Shown one piece after another: positions 1 to 8,467 of a stretch of DNA of 64,000 nt. The stretch lies in NCBI RefSeq assembly GCF_003385185.1, contig NZ_PQHZ01000002.1, positions 62,001 to 126,000 on the forward strand. The letters are read 5' to 3'. Position 1 is the first letter of the stretch. Every line of letters begins with the position of its first letter. The notes under the pieces are model-generated. The model did not search any database, was not told the DNA's origin, and was given only the letters and a program-made list of their open reading frames with translations. The translations under genes and the position numbers were made by a program. Source of the stretch: Amycolatopsis palatopharyngis (GTDB lineage: Bacteria > Actinomycetota > Actinomycetes > Mycobacteriales > Pseudonocardiaceae).

Positions 1-953
1 TTCCGGACCAGCCCGGCCTCCTCCGACACGCTGGTGATCGTCCCCATCGCGTCGAAGAACCCGGACAGAACCAGGGTGAACAGGAACACGGTCGCGGTGA
101 CCGCCCCGGCCGAGGCGAACCCGCCGAACAGGTCCACCTGCCCCAGCAACCCGAAGTCCGGGCTGGCCACCAGGTGATCCGGAATGGACGGTTCCACCAG
201 ACCCCATCCACTCACCGCGAAGATCTCGTTGACCGCCACGGCGAGCACGGTGGCGGCAGCGATGCTGATCAGCACCGCACCGGCCACTCCCCGGCTCACC
301 AGCACGACCATCAGCAGCAGGCCGATACAGAACACCGCGATCGGCCAGCCGATCAGGTGCCCGCCCTCGCCCATCCGGACCGGTACGGTCGAATTCGCCG
401 AGTCCGGCGTCCTGGTCACGAACCCGGCACTGACCAGGCCCACCAGGGCGATGTAGAGACCGATACCGACGGTGATAGCGGTCTTCAACGGCATCGGTAT
501 CGCGTTGATGATCTTCTCGCGAATGCCCGAGACAGCCATCAGCACGATGCAGACACCTTCCAGCACCACGAGCCCGAACGCCTGTGCCCAGGTCATCGTG
601 GGAGCGAGCTGGAAGGCGACGATGCCGTTGACGCCGAGTCCCGCGGCGAGCGCGAGCGGGGCGTTGCCGACGATGCCCATCAGGATCGTGGTGACGCCCG
701 CGGCCAGAGCGGTCGCGGTGGTGATCTCCTCGGTGGTCAGCCTGGCACCGGTGATGTCGGCCGACGCCCCGAGGATGAGCGGGTTGAGCAGCACGATGTA
801 GCACATGGCGACGAAGGTGGTGATTCCTCCACGCACCTCTCGGCCAAACGTACTGCCCCTGACAGATACCTTGAAATAGCGGTCGATGGCCGAAGCTCGT
901 CCTCGCCCGGGTTCGGGCGGTTGATGCGGCCGTTGCGTGCGCAGCTCGGTCAC
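1..953 (-). CDS. AzgA-type (NCS2) purine permease, 3' end cut by window
   Basis: Membrane permease predicted to import hypoxanthine, guanine or adenine by proton symport. 317 residues are visible from a GTG start, with GGAG about 6 bases upstream. The N-terminal signature IDRYFKV at residues 23-29 followed by GGITTFVAMCYIVLLNP (42-58) is typical of the AzgA/COG2252 branch of NCS2 rather than the UraA/xanthine branch. Many hydrophobic helices follow, and the FFDAMGT motif lies near the cut end. It is the last visible gene of the leftward purine operon, 116 bp after the guanine deaminase, which supports a purine substrate. The exact base transported cannot be read from sequence. The C-terminal third is outside the window. 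Confidence 0.9.
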   Translation of the reverse strand, partial: MTELRTQRPHQPPEPGRGRASAIDRYFKVSVRGSTFGREVRGGITTFVAMCYIVLLNPLILGASADITGARLTTEEITTATALAAGVTTILMGIVGNAPLALAAGLGVNGIVAFQLAPTMTWAQAFGLVVLEGVCIVLMAVSGIREKIINAIPMPLKTAITVGIGLYIALVGLVSAGFVTRTPDSANSTVPVRMGEGGHLIGWPIAVFCIGLLLMVVLVSRGVAGAVLISIAAATVLAVAVNEIFAVSGWGLVEPSIPDHLVASPDFGLLGQVDLFGGFASAGAVTATVFLFTLVLSGFFDAMGTITSVSEEAGLVR

Positions 954-1069
954 GGCAGTCCTCCACGTCGTTGTGGCCTGGATTCTGGGCGTGCTGCATC
1001 GCCAGCCCTGCCGGAGCCGGGCTGTCGCGCGGGTGATCTGGTGCGGTTCGCGTGCGGTGGCGCGAGCGG

Positions 1070-1573
1070 TCAGTACTCGCGCTTGTCCGGCTTCTCCTGC
1101 CACGCGGTGAACGGGGCGATATGCCCCAACTGCTCTGTTGTGGACAGCTGGCCGACCGGCATCGGCCATTGCTCCCTCGGCTTACCGAAGAGGTCGTAGA
1201 ACTCGCGATCGTCGAAGCCGGCCGCCGCGGCGTCGTCGCGGTCCGCGCCGTAGAGCACCCGGTCCACCCGGGCCCACAGCGCGGCCGAGAGACACAGCGG
1301 ACACGGTTCACAGGAAGAGACGAGTACACAACCGTTCAGCCGGAAGTCTCCGACGGCGGCACAGGCGGCGCGGATGGCGACCACCTCGGCGTGCGCCGTC
1401 GGGTCCAGTGTGGAGGTCACCTCGTTGGTGCCGGTGGCGATGACCCGCCCGCCGGACACGACGACGGCACCGAAAGGTCCACCGCCCTTTGCCACGCTGG
1501 CCGTGGCGAGCCGCACCGCCTCGTCGAGCCATTCCCGCTCGGCGGACTGGGTACTGGGCAGGCTTACACCCAT
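1070..1573 (-). CDS. guaD: Guanine deaminase, CDA-fold (GuaD-like)
   Basis: Zinc hydrolase of the cytidine/deoxycytidylate deaminase fold, predicted to convert guanine to xanthine for the xanthine dehydrogenase encoded upstream. It has 167 residues, close to the roughly 156 of Bacillus GuaD. The zinc site is complete: HAE at residues 61-63 and the PCxxC-type motif CEPCPLC at 88-94. The ATG at 1573 is preceded by AAGGAG with good spacing. A tRNA adenosine deaminase (TadA) reading is possible from the fold alone. The C-terminal FYDLFGKP/WPMP region and the position between the Mo subunit and the permease favour guanine deaminase. The gap to the upstream Mo-subunit stop is 59 bp. Confidence 0.88.
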   Translation of the reverse strand: MGVSLPSTQSAEREWLDEAVRLATASVAKGGGPFGAVVVSGGRVIATGTNEVTSTLDPTAHAEVVAIRAACAAVGDFRLNGCVLVSSCEPCPLCLSAALWARVDRVLYGADRDDAAAAGFDDREFYDLFGKPREQWPMPVGQLSTTEQLGHIAPFTAWQEKPDKREY

Positions 1574-1632
1574 GGATGTGCTCCTTGCTCTGCTGGGATC
1601 TGGTCTGTTCTGGTTCCGGCCGCTGCCGCTCA

Positions 1633-3969
1633 TTACGCGCCGTCGAGTCCGGTGATGTGCTCGGGTCGAACCGGCACCCTGGGCAGCGCCCTGCCGGTGG
1701 CCGCCCTGATCGCGGCGACGATGGCTGGGGTGGAAGAGATCGTCGGTGGCTCGCCGACACCACGCAGTCCGTACGGGGCGTGCGGGTCGGCCCGTTCCAG
1801 TACGTCGATGTCCATCGGTGGCATGTCGAGCACCGTCGGGATCAGGTAGTCGGTGAAGGACGGGTTGCGGATGACCCCGTCCTTGATCTGGATCTCCTCC
1901 ATCACGGCGAGACCAAGCCCCTGTGCGGACCCGCCCTGGATCTGACCGAGGACCGCCTGCGGATTCATCGCTTTGCCGACATCCTGCGCGCAGTCCAGCG
2001 CGATCACCTTCACCAGACCCAGCTCCGTGTCCACGTCGACCACGGCCCGGTGGGCGGCGAAGCCGTACTGCACGTGGGCGTCGCCCTGCCCGGTCTCCGG
2101 GTCGAGTTCGCGGGTGGGCCGGTGCCGCCACTCGACCGTCTCGTCGAGCACCTCCGAGCCGAGCACCTCGGCCAGTTCGGCCAGGACGGCACCCTGCGAG
2201 TTGACCAGCTTTCCCCCGGTGACGTCGAGTTCGCCACCACCCTCGCCGAACTCCGCCCTGGCACGGGCGAACAGCCCGGTGCGGACCGCGAGGCAGGCGG
2301 CTCGCACGGCACCTCCGGTGACATAGGTCTGCCTGGAGGCCGAGGTGGAGCCCGCGTTCCCGATCGTGGTGTCCATCGGCTGGATCGTCACCTGTTCCAC
2401 ACCGAGTTCGGTACGCACGATCTGCTGCATGACGGTCACCAGGCCCTGCCCGACCTCGCATGCGGCGGTGTGGACGGTGGCGGCCGGCTCCCCGCCGACC
2501 ACCTCCAACCGCACCCGTGCCGTGGAGTAGTCGTCGAAGCTCTCCGAGAAGCAGATGTTCTTGATGCCGACCGCGTAGCCGACCCCGCGTACCACTCCCT
2601 CGCCGTGCGTGGTGTTGGAAACCCCGCCTGGCATGCGGCGCAGGTCCACGGTGCCCACCGATTCTCGTGTGTCCGAGTCTGCTGTCGACGATTCGGCGGG
2701 CAGCGGCTTGCGCTGCACCCTGCGCAGGAGTTCTTCGACCGGGGCCGCGGAGTCGACCACCTGTCCGGTGGGCATCACCGTGCCCTCGCTCATGGCATTA
2801 CGCACCCGGACCTCGACCGGGTCGAGTCCACAGGCAGCAGCCAGACGATCCATCTGCGACTCGTACGCGAACGCGGCCTGCACCGCACCGAAACCTCGCA
2901 TGGCACCGCAGGGCGGGTTGTTCGTGTAGACACCCCAGCAGTCCACGGTGACGTTCGGAACGTCGTAGGGCCCCACACCGAGAGTCGCCGCGTTGGCGAC
3001 CACCGCGCCGGTGGAGGAGGCGTATGCGCCACCGTCGAGGAAGATCCGGGCCTTGACGTAGCGCAGCCGCCCATCGGCGTCCGCGCCGTGCTCGTAGTGC
3101 AACGTCGCCGGATGCCGGTGCACGTGGCCGTAGAAGGACTCCTCGCGGTTGTAGACCATCTTCACCGGTTTCCCGGTGTGCAGGGCCAGCAGGCAGGCGT
3201 GCACCTGGATGGAAAGGTCCTCGCGGCCACCGAAAGCGCCACCGACCCCGCCGAGAGTGAGGCGGACCTTCTCCGCGGGCAGCCCGAGCGCCGCGACGAT
3301 CTGCTGCTGGTCCACGTGCAGCCACTGCGTCGCGACGTACAGGTCGACGCCGCCGTCCTCGGCGGGCACCGCCATTCCCGACTCCGGCCCGAGGAACGCC
3401 TGGTCCTGCATCCCCACCTCGTAGGAGCCGGTCACCACGACGTCCGCCTCGACGCTCTGCTCTCCCCTGCGGATCGGCACGTGGCGTACGACGTTGCCGC
3501 CGGGATGCAGGTCAGGGCCCTCCTCGTCGGTGACCGCCCGCTCGGCGTCGGTCACCGGCTCGAGCACCTCGTAGGAAACCTGGATCCGTTCCATCGCCCT
3601 GCGAGCGGTCTCCGGATGATCGGCGGCCACGATCGCCACCGGCTCCCCCTGGTACCTGACGACCTCGGCGGCGAGCACCGGCTGGTCGGGATGTTCCAGC
3701 CCGTACCGATTGACCCCGGGGACGTCCTCGTGGGTCAGCACGGCGTACACACCGGGCACGGCCAGCGCCTTACTGATGTCGATTCCGCCGATGCGGGCGT
3801 AGGGATGCGGACTGCGCAGCGTCGCGCCCCACAGCATGTCCTCGTGCCAGAGGTCGGATGAGTAGGCGAACTCACCCCGAACCTTGATCACACCGTCCGG
3901 CCGTTGTGGACTTCCGCCGATACCGCTCGCGGTGTTCGTCGCGGTGTCAGTCTGGGTGGGCGCGTTCAT
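1633..3969 (-). CDS. Xanthine dehydrogenase, molybdopterin-binding subunit
   Basis: Large catalytic subunit of the three-subunit xanthine dehydrogenase, oxidising hypoxanthine and xanthine toward urate in the cytoplasm. It has 778 residues from the ATG at 3969. A longer in-frame start at 4002 would run into the preceding gene's repeat region, so I prefer 3969, whose ATG overlaps the stop of a 26-codon mini-ORF as ATGA. Visible features are the N-terminal hammerhead domain (about 20-130), the pterin-loop motif GGVGGAFGGRED, a CGAMRGFG stretch, and a C-terminal GVGEPP containing the expected catalytic Glu. The FeS and FAD subunits lie upstream in the same operon. Gene names vary among organisms (pucD, xdhA), so no symbol is given. 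Confidence 0.93.
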   Translation of the reverse strand: MNAPTQTDTATNTASGIGGSPQRPDGVIKVRGEFAYSSDLWHEDMLWGATLRSPHPYARIGGIDISKALAVPGVYAVLTHEDVPGVNRYGLEHPDQPVLAAEVVRYQGEPVAIVAADHPETARRAMERIQVSYEVLEPVTDAERAVTDEEGPDLHPGGNVVRHVPIRRGEQSVEADVVVTGSYEVGMQDQAFLGPESGMAVPAEDGGVDLYVATQWLHVDQQQIVAALGLPAEKVRLTLGGVGGAFGGREDLSIQVHACLLALHTGKPVKMVYNREESFYGHVHRHPATLHYEHGADADGRLRYVKARIFLDGGAYASSTGAVVANAATLGVGPYDVPNVTVDCWGVYTNNPPCGAMRGFGAVQAAFAYESQMDRLAAACGLDPVEVRVRNAMSEGTVMPTGQVVDSAAPVEELLRRVQRKPLPAESSTADSDTRESVGTVDLRRMPGGVSNTTHGEGVVRGVGYAVGIKNICFSESFDDYSTARVRLEVVGGEPAATVHTAACEVGQGLVTVMQQIVRTELGVEQVTIQPMDTTIGNAGSTSASRQTYVTGGAVRAACLAVRTGLFARARAEFGEGGGELDVTGGKLVNSQGAVLAELAEVLGSEVLDETVEWRHRPTRELDPETGQGDAHVQYGFAAHRAVVDVDTELGLVKVIALDCAQDVGKAMNPQAVLGQIQGGSAQGLGLAVMEEIQIKDGVIRNPSFTDYLIPTVLDMPPMDIDVLERADPHAPYGLRGVGEPPTISSTPAIVAAIRAATGRALPRVPVRPEHITGLDGA

Positions 3970-4046
3970 GTCCCCTGCCTCATTCGACGGCGGGCCGCAC
4001 ATCGCTTGGTGCCGTACCCGATCTGGTCACGGTGACAGTCGCTCAT
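3966..4046 (-). CDS. 26-codon mini-ORF in repeat R3 (coupling cassette?)
   Basis: A tiny ORF bridging the amidohydrolase and the Mo subunit. Its ATG overlaps the upstream stop (ATGA at 4043-4046) and its TGA overlaps the downstream ATG (ATGA at 3966-3969), so ribosomes could pass through all three genes. Conserved residues shared with two other copies at 60 kb are MSDxHR (1-6), GYG (10-12), RCAA (15-18) and RRxRQ (20-24). The whole ORF lies in a dispersed repeat present elsewhere in this window. Whether a peptide accumulates is unknown; the frame and both overlaps are seen directly, and the coupling role is inference. Confidence 0.5.
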   Translation of the reverse strand: MSDCHRDQIGYGTKRCAARRRMRQGT

Positions 4047-5401
4047 TCCGACTCCCTAGACGTTGCCAGCCGCGCGCTCGCGGCGCGCAGCTCGTTGCTG
4101 ATCACGGACTCGTCCACGGTGCGCAGTTCTCCTTCGGCGACGACGGTCTCCCCACCGACCAGCAGCAGCGCCAGCGGCGGGAGCGTGCCGAGCACGAGTG
4201 CGGCAACCGGGTCGGCGATTCCGCTGTGTGCCAGCCCATCGAGGCGCCAGACGGCGAGATCGGCGAGCTTGCCCGGCTCCAGCGAGCCCAGTTCGCGTTC
4301 CCTGCCGAGGCACCGCGCTCCGCCCATGGTGCCCAGCCGCAGTGCCTCGCGGACGGTGAGCGCGCTCGGCCCGCCACGCTGGCGTGCCTGCAGCAGCGCC
4401 TGGTGCAGTTCCTCCCCGAGCCCGCCGGACTCGTTCGAGGCCGCGCCGTCGACGCCTAGCCCCACCGGTGCCCCGGCGTCGAGCAGATCGCGGACCGGTG
4501 CGATTCCGGTGCCCAGCCTGCCGTTGGAGGTGGGGCAGTGCGCCGAGCCGGTACCGGTGGCGCCGAGCCGCAGGATCGCGTCCGGTGCCAGGTGCACGGT
4601 GTGCGCGAGCCAGACGTCCGGGCCGAGCCAGCCGAGTTTCTCGGCGTACTCGGCAGGCGAACAACCGTTCTCCGCGCGGCACTGCCGTTCCTCGTCAAGG
4701 GTCTCGGCAAGGTGGGTGTGCAGGCGGACGCCATGGGCGCGGGCCAGTTCGGCGGCGCCGGTCATCAACCGCTCAGTGACCGAGAACGGCGAACACGGGC
4801 CAACCGCGATCCGGACCCTGGCGGTGGGCTCCGGATCGTGCCAGGTGCTGATTGCCCGCTCCGTGCCGAGCAGGGCGCTCTCTGTGTCCTCGACCAGGTT
4901 GTCCGGCGGTAGTCCGCCGTCGGACTCCCCCCGGTCCATCGATCCGCGCACCAGGTGAGCGCGCACCCCGATCCGGTGCGTCGCCGAAACCAGCGCGTCG
5001 AGCTGGTCGCCGCCATCTGACGGAAAGACGTAATGGTGATCGGCAACGGTGGTGCAACCGGTCGTGGCGAGCCGGGCGAGTCCGGCGGACGCCGCGGTAT
5101 GCGTGATCTCGGCGTCCAGCCCACCCCACACCGGGTACAGCTCGACCAGCCACTCGAACAGTGTGGAGTCGGCCGCGAGCCCCCTGGTCGCCCACTGGTA
5201 GAGATGATGGTGGGTGTTCACCAGGCCCGGGGTGACCAGGCAGCCGCCGGCATCGACGCGCCGGTCGGCGGCACCGGGTGCGGGTCCTGGACCGACCGAG
5301 ACGATCCGGTCGTCCTCGACGAGCACGTGGCCCGACGGGTACTCCGTGTCCTGATCGTCCACAGTGCAAACGGCGGCGTTCTCGATCGCGACGCGGGTCA
5401 C
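4043..5401 (-). CDS. 8-oxoguanine deaminase-like amidohydrolase
   Basis: TIM-barrel metal-dependent deaminase of the COG0402 (TrzN/AtzB/8-oxoguanine deaminase) group, 452 residues. The metal motif NTHHHLYQ at about 62-69 followed by the LFEWL and LYPVWGGL segments matches the 8-oxoguanine deaminase branch, which turns 8-oxoguanine into urate. Downstream are the HTHLAET helix, a histidine at LAHTVH and the VDGAASNE aspartate region. It sits between the xanthine dehydrogenase FeS and Mo subunits and overlaps the FeS gene by 4 bp (ATGA), so it is certainly part of the operon. Its product would merge with that of xanthine dehydrogenase. Guanine itself is an alternative substrate. Confidence 0.85.
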   Translation of the reverse strand: MTRVAIENAAVCTVDDQDTEYPSGHVLVEDDRIVSVGPGPAPGAADRRVDAGGCLVTPGLVNTHHHLYQWATRGLAADSTLFEWLVELYPVWGGLDAEITHTAASAGLARLATTGCTTVADHHYVFPSDGGDQLDALVSATHRIGVRAHLVRGSMDRGESDGGLPPDNLVEDTESALLGTERAISTWHDPEPTARVRIAVGPCSPFSVTERLMTGAAELARAHGVRLHTHLAETLDEERQCRAENGCSPAEYAEKLGWLGPDVWLAHTVHLAPDAILRLGATGTGSAHCPTSNGRLGTGIAPVRDLLDAGAPVGLGVDGAASNESGGLGEELHQALLQARQRGGPSALTVREALRLGTMGGARCLGRERELGSLEPGKLADLAVWRLDGLAHSGIADPVAALVLGTLPPLALLLVGGETVVAEGELRTVDESVISNELRAASARLATSRESE

Positions 5402-5871
5402 GACTTACCCGCCTTCTCCGCCGCCGCATGGCGGACGGCGTCCAGGATCTTCTCGTACCCGGTACAGCGGCAGAGGTTGCCGGCCAGTGCCTCGCGAATC
5501 TCCTCGTCGGCCGGTTCGGGCACGCGGTTCAGCAGATCGTGCGCCGCCACCACCAGTCCCGGTGTGCAGAAGCCGCACTGCACGGCGCCACAATCTACAA
5601 AGGACTGCTGCACCGGATCGAGGCGGTCCCCCTCGGCCAGCCCCTCGACCGTGCGTACCTCTCGCCCCCGCACCTGCCCCGCAGCGACCAGACAGGAGCA
5701 CACCGGAACCTCGTCCAGATACACCGTGCACGAGCCGCACTCGCCCTGTTCGCAGGCGTTCTTCGAGCCGGGGAGGCCGAGCCGCTCGCGCAACACGTAC
5801 AGCAGGCTCTCGCCCTCCCAGACGTCGTCAGCCTGCCTGGTCTCACCGTTGACCGTCACGTTCACGCGCAT
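5398..5871 (-). CDS. Xanthine dehydrogenase, [2Fe-2S] subunit
   Basis: Electron-transfer subunit of 157 residues with two [2Fe-2S] clusters. The plant-ferredoxin motif is CEQGECGSC with a later Cys (VCSC); the helical-domain cluster uses CGAVQCGFC and CRCTGY. This is the usual small subunit that passes electrons from the molybdenum centre to FAD. It overlaps the FAD subunit by 10 bp upstream and the deaminase by 4 bp downstream, so expression is translationally coupled. The ATG at 5871 begins MRVNVTVNGE, as expected for the family. Confidence 0.94.
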   Translation of the reverse strand: MRVNVTVNGETRQADDVWEGESLLYVLRERLGLPGSKNACEQGECGSCTVYLDEVPVCSCLVAAGQVRGREVRTVEGLAEGDRLDPVQQSFVDCGAVQCGFCTPGLVVAAHDLLNRVPEPADEEIREALAGNLCRCTGYEKILDAVRHAAAEKAGKS

Positions 5872-6743
5872 GCTCTGCCTCCAGTTTGGAATTCCGACCA
5901 GGCCCAGCCGAGCGTGCGCCTGGCGAGAACGCTCAGTGCGTGTTTGCGGTAGTCCGCGCTGCCGCGCACGTCGTCGATGGGATTCGCGGCGGCTGCGACG
6001 AGCTCACCGAAGCGTCTGCGCACGGAGTCGGAAATACCGGCGCGGGTCTCCCACAAACCCGAGGCGGTGAGTTCACCGGTGAGGAACTCCTCCGCTTCGG
6101 AAGCGTGGCGCGGTGTCGGTGCGGCGGAGCCGACGGCCGCGGCCACCCTGGCCTCATCCGGGTGCAGGGCGATCGCGAAGGAACACACCGCGATGACCAT
6201 CGCGTTGCGGGTGCCCACCTTCGCGAACTGTTGTGGGCCGGCTGTTGCGGGCAGGTGCACCGCGGTGATCAACTCGTCCGGCTCCAACGCATGCCGCTTC
6301 ACCCCGAGGTAGAACTGCTCGGCGGGGACAAGCCTGGTCCCCCTTGTCGATGCCGCCTCCACCTTCGCGCCCGCGACCAGCAGCACCGGGTGTGTATCGC
6401 CCGCGGGCGAGGCCGCACCGAGGTTGCCGCCGACGGTCCCCCTGTTGCGGATCTGCGGGGAGCCGACCGTCCTCGACGCCATCGCCAGCGCGGGCAGCGT
6501 GGCACCGAGTTCGTCGATCACCCTCGTGTAGGGCACCCCGGATCCGAGCCGGATGAGCCCATCGGTCTGCTCCCACTCGGCCAGTTCGCCGATCCCGGTG
6601 AGATCGAGCAGCGTCTCCGGACGTCGATGGTCGAAGTTGAGTTCGACCATCACGTCCGTGCCGCCCGCGATCGGCACCGCGTCCGGCCGTTCGGCCTTGA
6701 CGGCGAGTGCCTCGCCGAGTGTGGCGGGACGGAGAAACTCCAC
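5862..6743 (-). CDS. Xanthine dehydrogenase, FAD-binding subunit
   Basis: First gene of the purine operon, 293 residues, of the CoxM/PCMH FAD fold. FAD-binding motifs PIAGGTDVMVEL (about residues 23-34) and TVGGNLGAASPAGD are intact. I choose the GTG at 6743, preceded by AAGGGGAG with 6-base spacing. The open frame continues upstream through two R1 palindromes that are not expected to be coding. It receives electrons from the FeS subunit and passes them to NAD+ or another acceptor. The divergent PucR gene starts 200 bp away. Confidence 0.92.
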   Translation of the reverse strand: MEFLRPATLGEALAVKAERPDAVPIAGGTDVMVELNFDHRRPETLLDLTGIGELAEWEQTDGLIRLGSGVPYTRVIDELGATLPALAMASRTVGSPQIRNRGTVGGNLGAASPAGDTHPVLLVAGAKVEAASTRGTRLVPAEQFYLGVKRHALEPDELITAVHLPATAGPQQFAKVGTRNAMVIAVCSFAIALHPDEARVAAAVGSAAPTPRHASEAEEFLTGELTASGLWETRAGISDSVRRRFGELVAAAANPIDDVRGSADYRKHALSVLARRTLGWAWSEFQTGGRACA

Positions 6744-6765
6744 CGTTGCTCCCCTTCGTCGGGTT

Positions 6766-6819
6766 CGCACTTTCCCGGGAAAGTGCGGTTCAGGAGGTCG
6801 CACTTTCCCGGGAAAGCGC
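6766..6819. repeat. Two R1 palindromes in the xdh/pucR gap
   Basis: A perfect palindrome GCACTTTCCCGGGAAAGTGC occupies 6767-6786 and a second copy with one altered arm base (GCGC end) occupies 6800-6819. They lie in the leader of the xanthine dehydrogenase operon, starting 24 bp upstream of its GTG. This is the only R1 locus here that is not between convergent genes, so a pure terminator role does not fit. A protein-binding or RNA-hairpin role is possible. Confidence 0.8.
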
Positions 6820-6921
6820 CGGTCCGGCTGGTGTGTGACCTGCTGCACAAGTAGACACAGTCGGACCCGCACCCGGCAACGGCGCCGCAGTATGAAACCG
6901 CGGCTGGTCAAGGCCCTTCCC

Positions 6922-6939
6922 TTTGTGCTTTTCTACAAA
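6922..6939. promoter_or_regulatory. Short inverted repeat before pucR
   Basis: Arms TTTGT (6922-6926) and ACAAA (6935-6939) flank an 8-base centre and end 4 bp before the pucR ATG. It lies in the only non-coding gap between pucR and the purine operon, so it could be a regulator site. The arms are short and the match could be chance. Confidence 0.25.
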
Positions 6940-6943
6940 CCTG

Positions 6944-8467
6944 ATGACGCCGGTGCGAACGCTGCTCGAGATCCCCGAACTCCGGCTGCGGCTGCGCAGC
7001 GGGGCCACACTGCTGGACCGGGAGGTCAGCCGGATCTACGGGACCGAACTCCCGGACCCCAGCCGCTACCTCTCTGCGGGTGAACTCGTGCTCACCGGGC
7101 TGCTCTGGTGGCGCGACGAAGACGACGCTGAACCGTTCGTCAGCGCCCTGGCCGACGCGGGCGCCACCGCCCTCGCGGCGTCCGGCGCGGACACGGATGG
7201 GATTCCCACCGAACTCGTGCGCGCGTGCGAGCGGCACCGCATCCCGCTGCTCGAGGTGCCACCCGATCTGTCGTTCGCCGTCATCACCGAACGGGTGGTG
7301 CTCGCGCTGGCCGGCGACCGCGAGGACAGTCCCGGTGCGCGCAAACGGTTGCTGTCGGCGGCGACCGAGCACGCGTCACTTCCCGAGCTGCTGCGGCACG
7401 GGGCCGCCGAACTGGACGCACCGTGCTGGGTGCTGTCGGCCACCGGCCGGATCGTGGCGTCCGGCGGCCCGGAACCGCTCGACGCGACCTCCGCCGCACG
7501 AGCGTTTGTCGAGGCGGGCGGTCGCACGGTCGTCCAGAATGGACTCACGTCGCTACCGCTCGGCGACCGCTCGCCCCTGCCCTGGCTGCTGGTCGTGGGA
7601 GGCGACCGGGCCGACCGGCCACCCGCGCGGGCCGCGGTCGCGGAGGAACTCGCGAGTCTGGTGGCGCTGGATCGCTCCCGGAGCGAGCAGATCCGCGGGG
7701 TCACCGACCGGCTGGCCGCGCCTTTGCTCCGTCTGGTCGGCGGGGCCGCGCTGAGTGAAGGCGAACTCTCCGGCGGTCTCGGCGCCACCGGGCTGACCAC
7801 GGACACGGCACTGCGGGTCCTGCTGCTCCGCGCACCGGAACCGGTGCGCGGACTCGGCGTGCAACTGCTGGTGGAGCTGCTCGCCGAGCACCCCGGCCGG
7901 TCGTTCGTCGGCGAGCTCACCCAGCAAGGCGATCAGGCGTGCGCGCTGGTCGAGGCGGACGAGTGGCCGCAGGACTGGGCGGAGACGGCGACCGCGGCAC
8001 TGTCGGCTGTGGAACCGCTGCTACGCGGGGGCCAGGTCCTGGTCGGCATCGGTGGTCCGGCCACGATCGCCGGTTTGCGCGGGGCGAGCGAGGAGGCCCG
8101 CCACGCGTTGGCGCTGGCAGCGCGAGGCACCGACCGGATCGCCGTGGTTTCGGGTGAGCAGATCGGCACGCACCAACTGCTGCTCGCCGGAGTGGCCGAC
8201 GAGCTGAGGCACTCCGTCCGCAGGCGGACGCTCGGCCCGCTACTCGCCTACGACGAGGCCCAGCAGGGCGATCTCGTCCGCACGGTGCGGGTGTTTCTGG
8301 AGTGCTCCGGTTCCCCTGGCGCGGCGGCGAAGGCGTTGCATGTGCACGTCAACACGCTGCGCTACCGCATCACACGGGCCAGCGAGCTGCTCGGCAAGGA
8401 CCTCACCGACTTCCCCACGCAGGTGGACGTCTACCTCGCGCTGTGCATCTCCGACCGGGAGGCGTAG
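6944..8467 (+). CDS. pucR: PucR-family transcriptional regulator
   Basis: Purine-catabolism regulator of 507 residues. The N-terminal PucR domain starts MTPVRTLLEIPELRLRLRSG and carries the ELVLTGLLW segment. A central GGDEF-like/CdaR region follows, and the C-terminal PucR helix-turn-helix is KALHVHVNTLRYRITRASEL, near residues 465-484. I choose the ATG at 6944 because the family begins here; an upstream TTG start would add seven unlikely residues. No clear ribosome binding site is seen, so a leaderless message is possible. It is divergent from the xanthine dehydrogenase operon, its probable target. Its 3' end overlaps the convergent DUF6986 gene by 37 bp. Confidence 0.9.
   Translation: MTPVRTLLEIPELRLRLRSGATLLDREVSRIYGTELPDPSRYLSAGELVLTGLLWWRDEDDAEPFVSALADAGATALAASGADTDGIPTELVRACERHRIPLLEVPPDLSFAVITERVVLALAGDREDSPGARKRLLSAATEHASLPELLRHGAAELDAPCWVLSATGRIVASGGPEPLDATSAARAFVEAGGRTVVQNGLTSLPLGDRSPLPWLLVVGGDRADRPPARAAVAEELASLVALDRSRSEQIRGVTDRLAAPLLRLVGGAALSEGELSGGLGATGLTTDTALRVLLLRAPEPVRGLGVQLLVELLAEHPGRSFVGELTQQGDQACALVEADEWPQDWAETATAALSAVEPLLRGGQVLVGIGGPATIAGLRGASEEARHALALAARGTDRIAVVSGEQIGTHQLLLAGVADELRHSVRRRTLGPLLAYDEAQQGDLVRTVRVFLECSGSPGAAAKALHVHVNTLRYRITRASELLGKDLTDFPTQVDVYLALCISDREA

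Noticed and set aside
174..1199. Long rightward open frames across the purine operon
   Set aside because: They are antisense shadows of GC-rich leftward genes; compositions are rich in Arg, Pro, His and Asp with no domain, and the leftward frames carry clear enzyme motifs.
1489..3861. 790-codon rightward frame antisense to the Mo subunit
   Set aside because: Its length is an effect of codon bias; the opposite frame encodes a full xanthine dehydrogenase subunit with all motifs.
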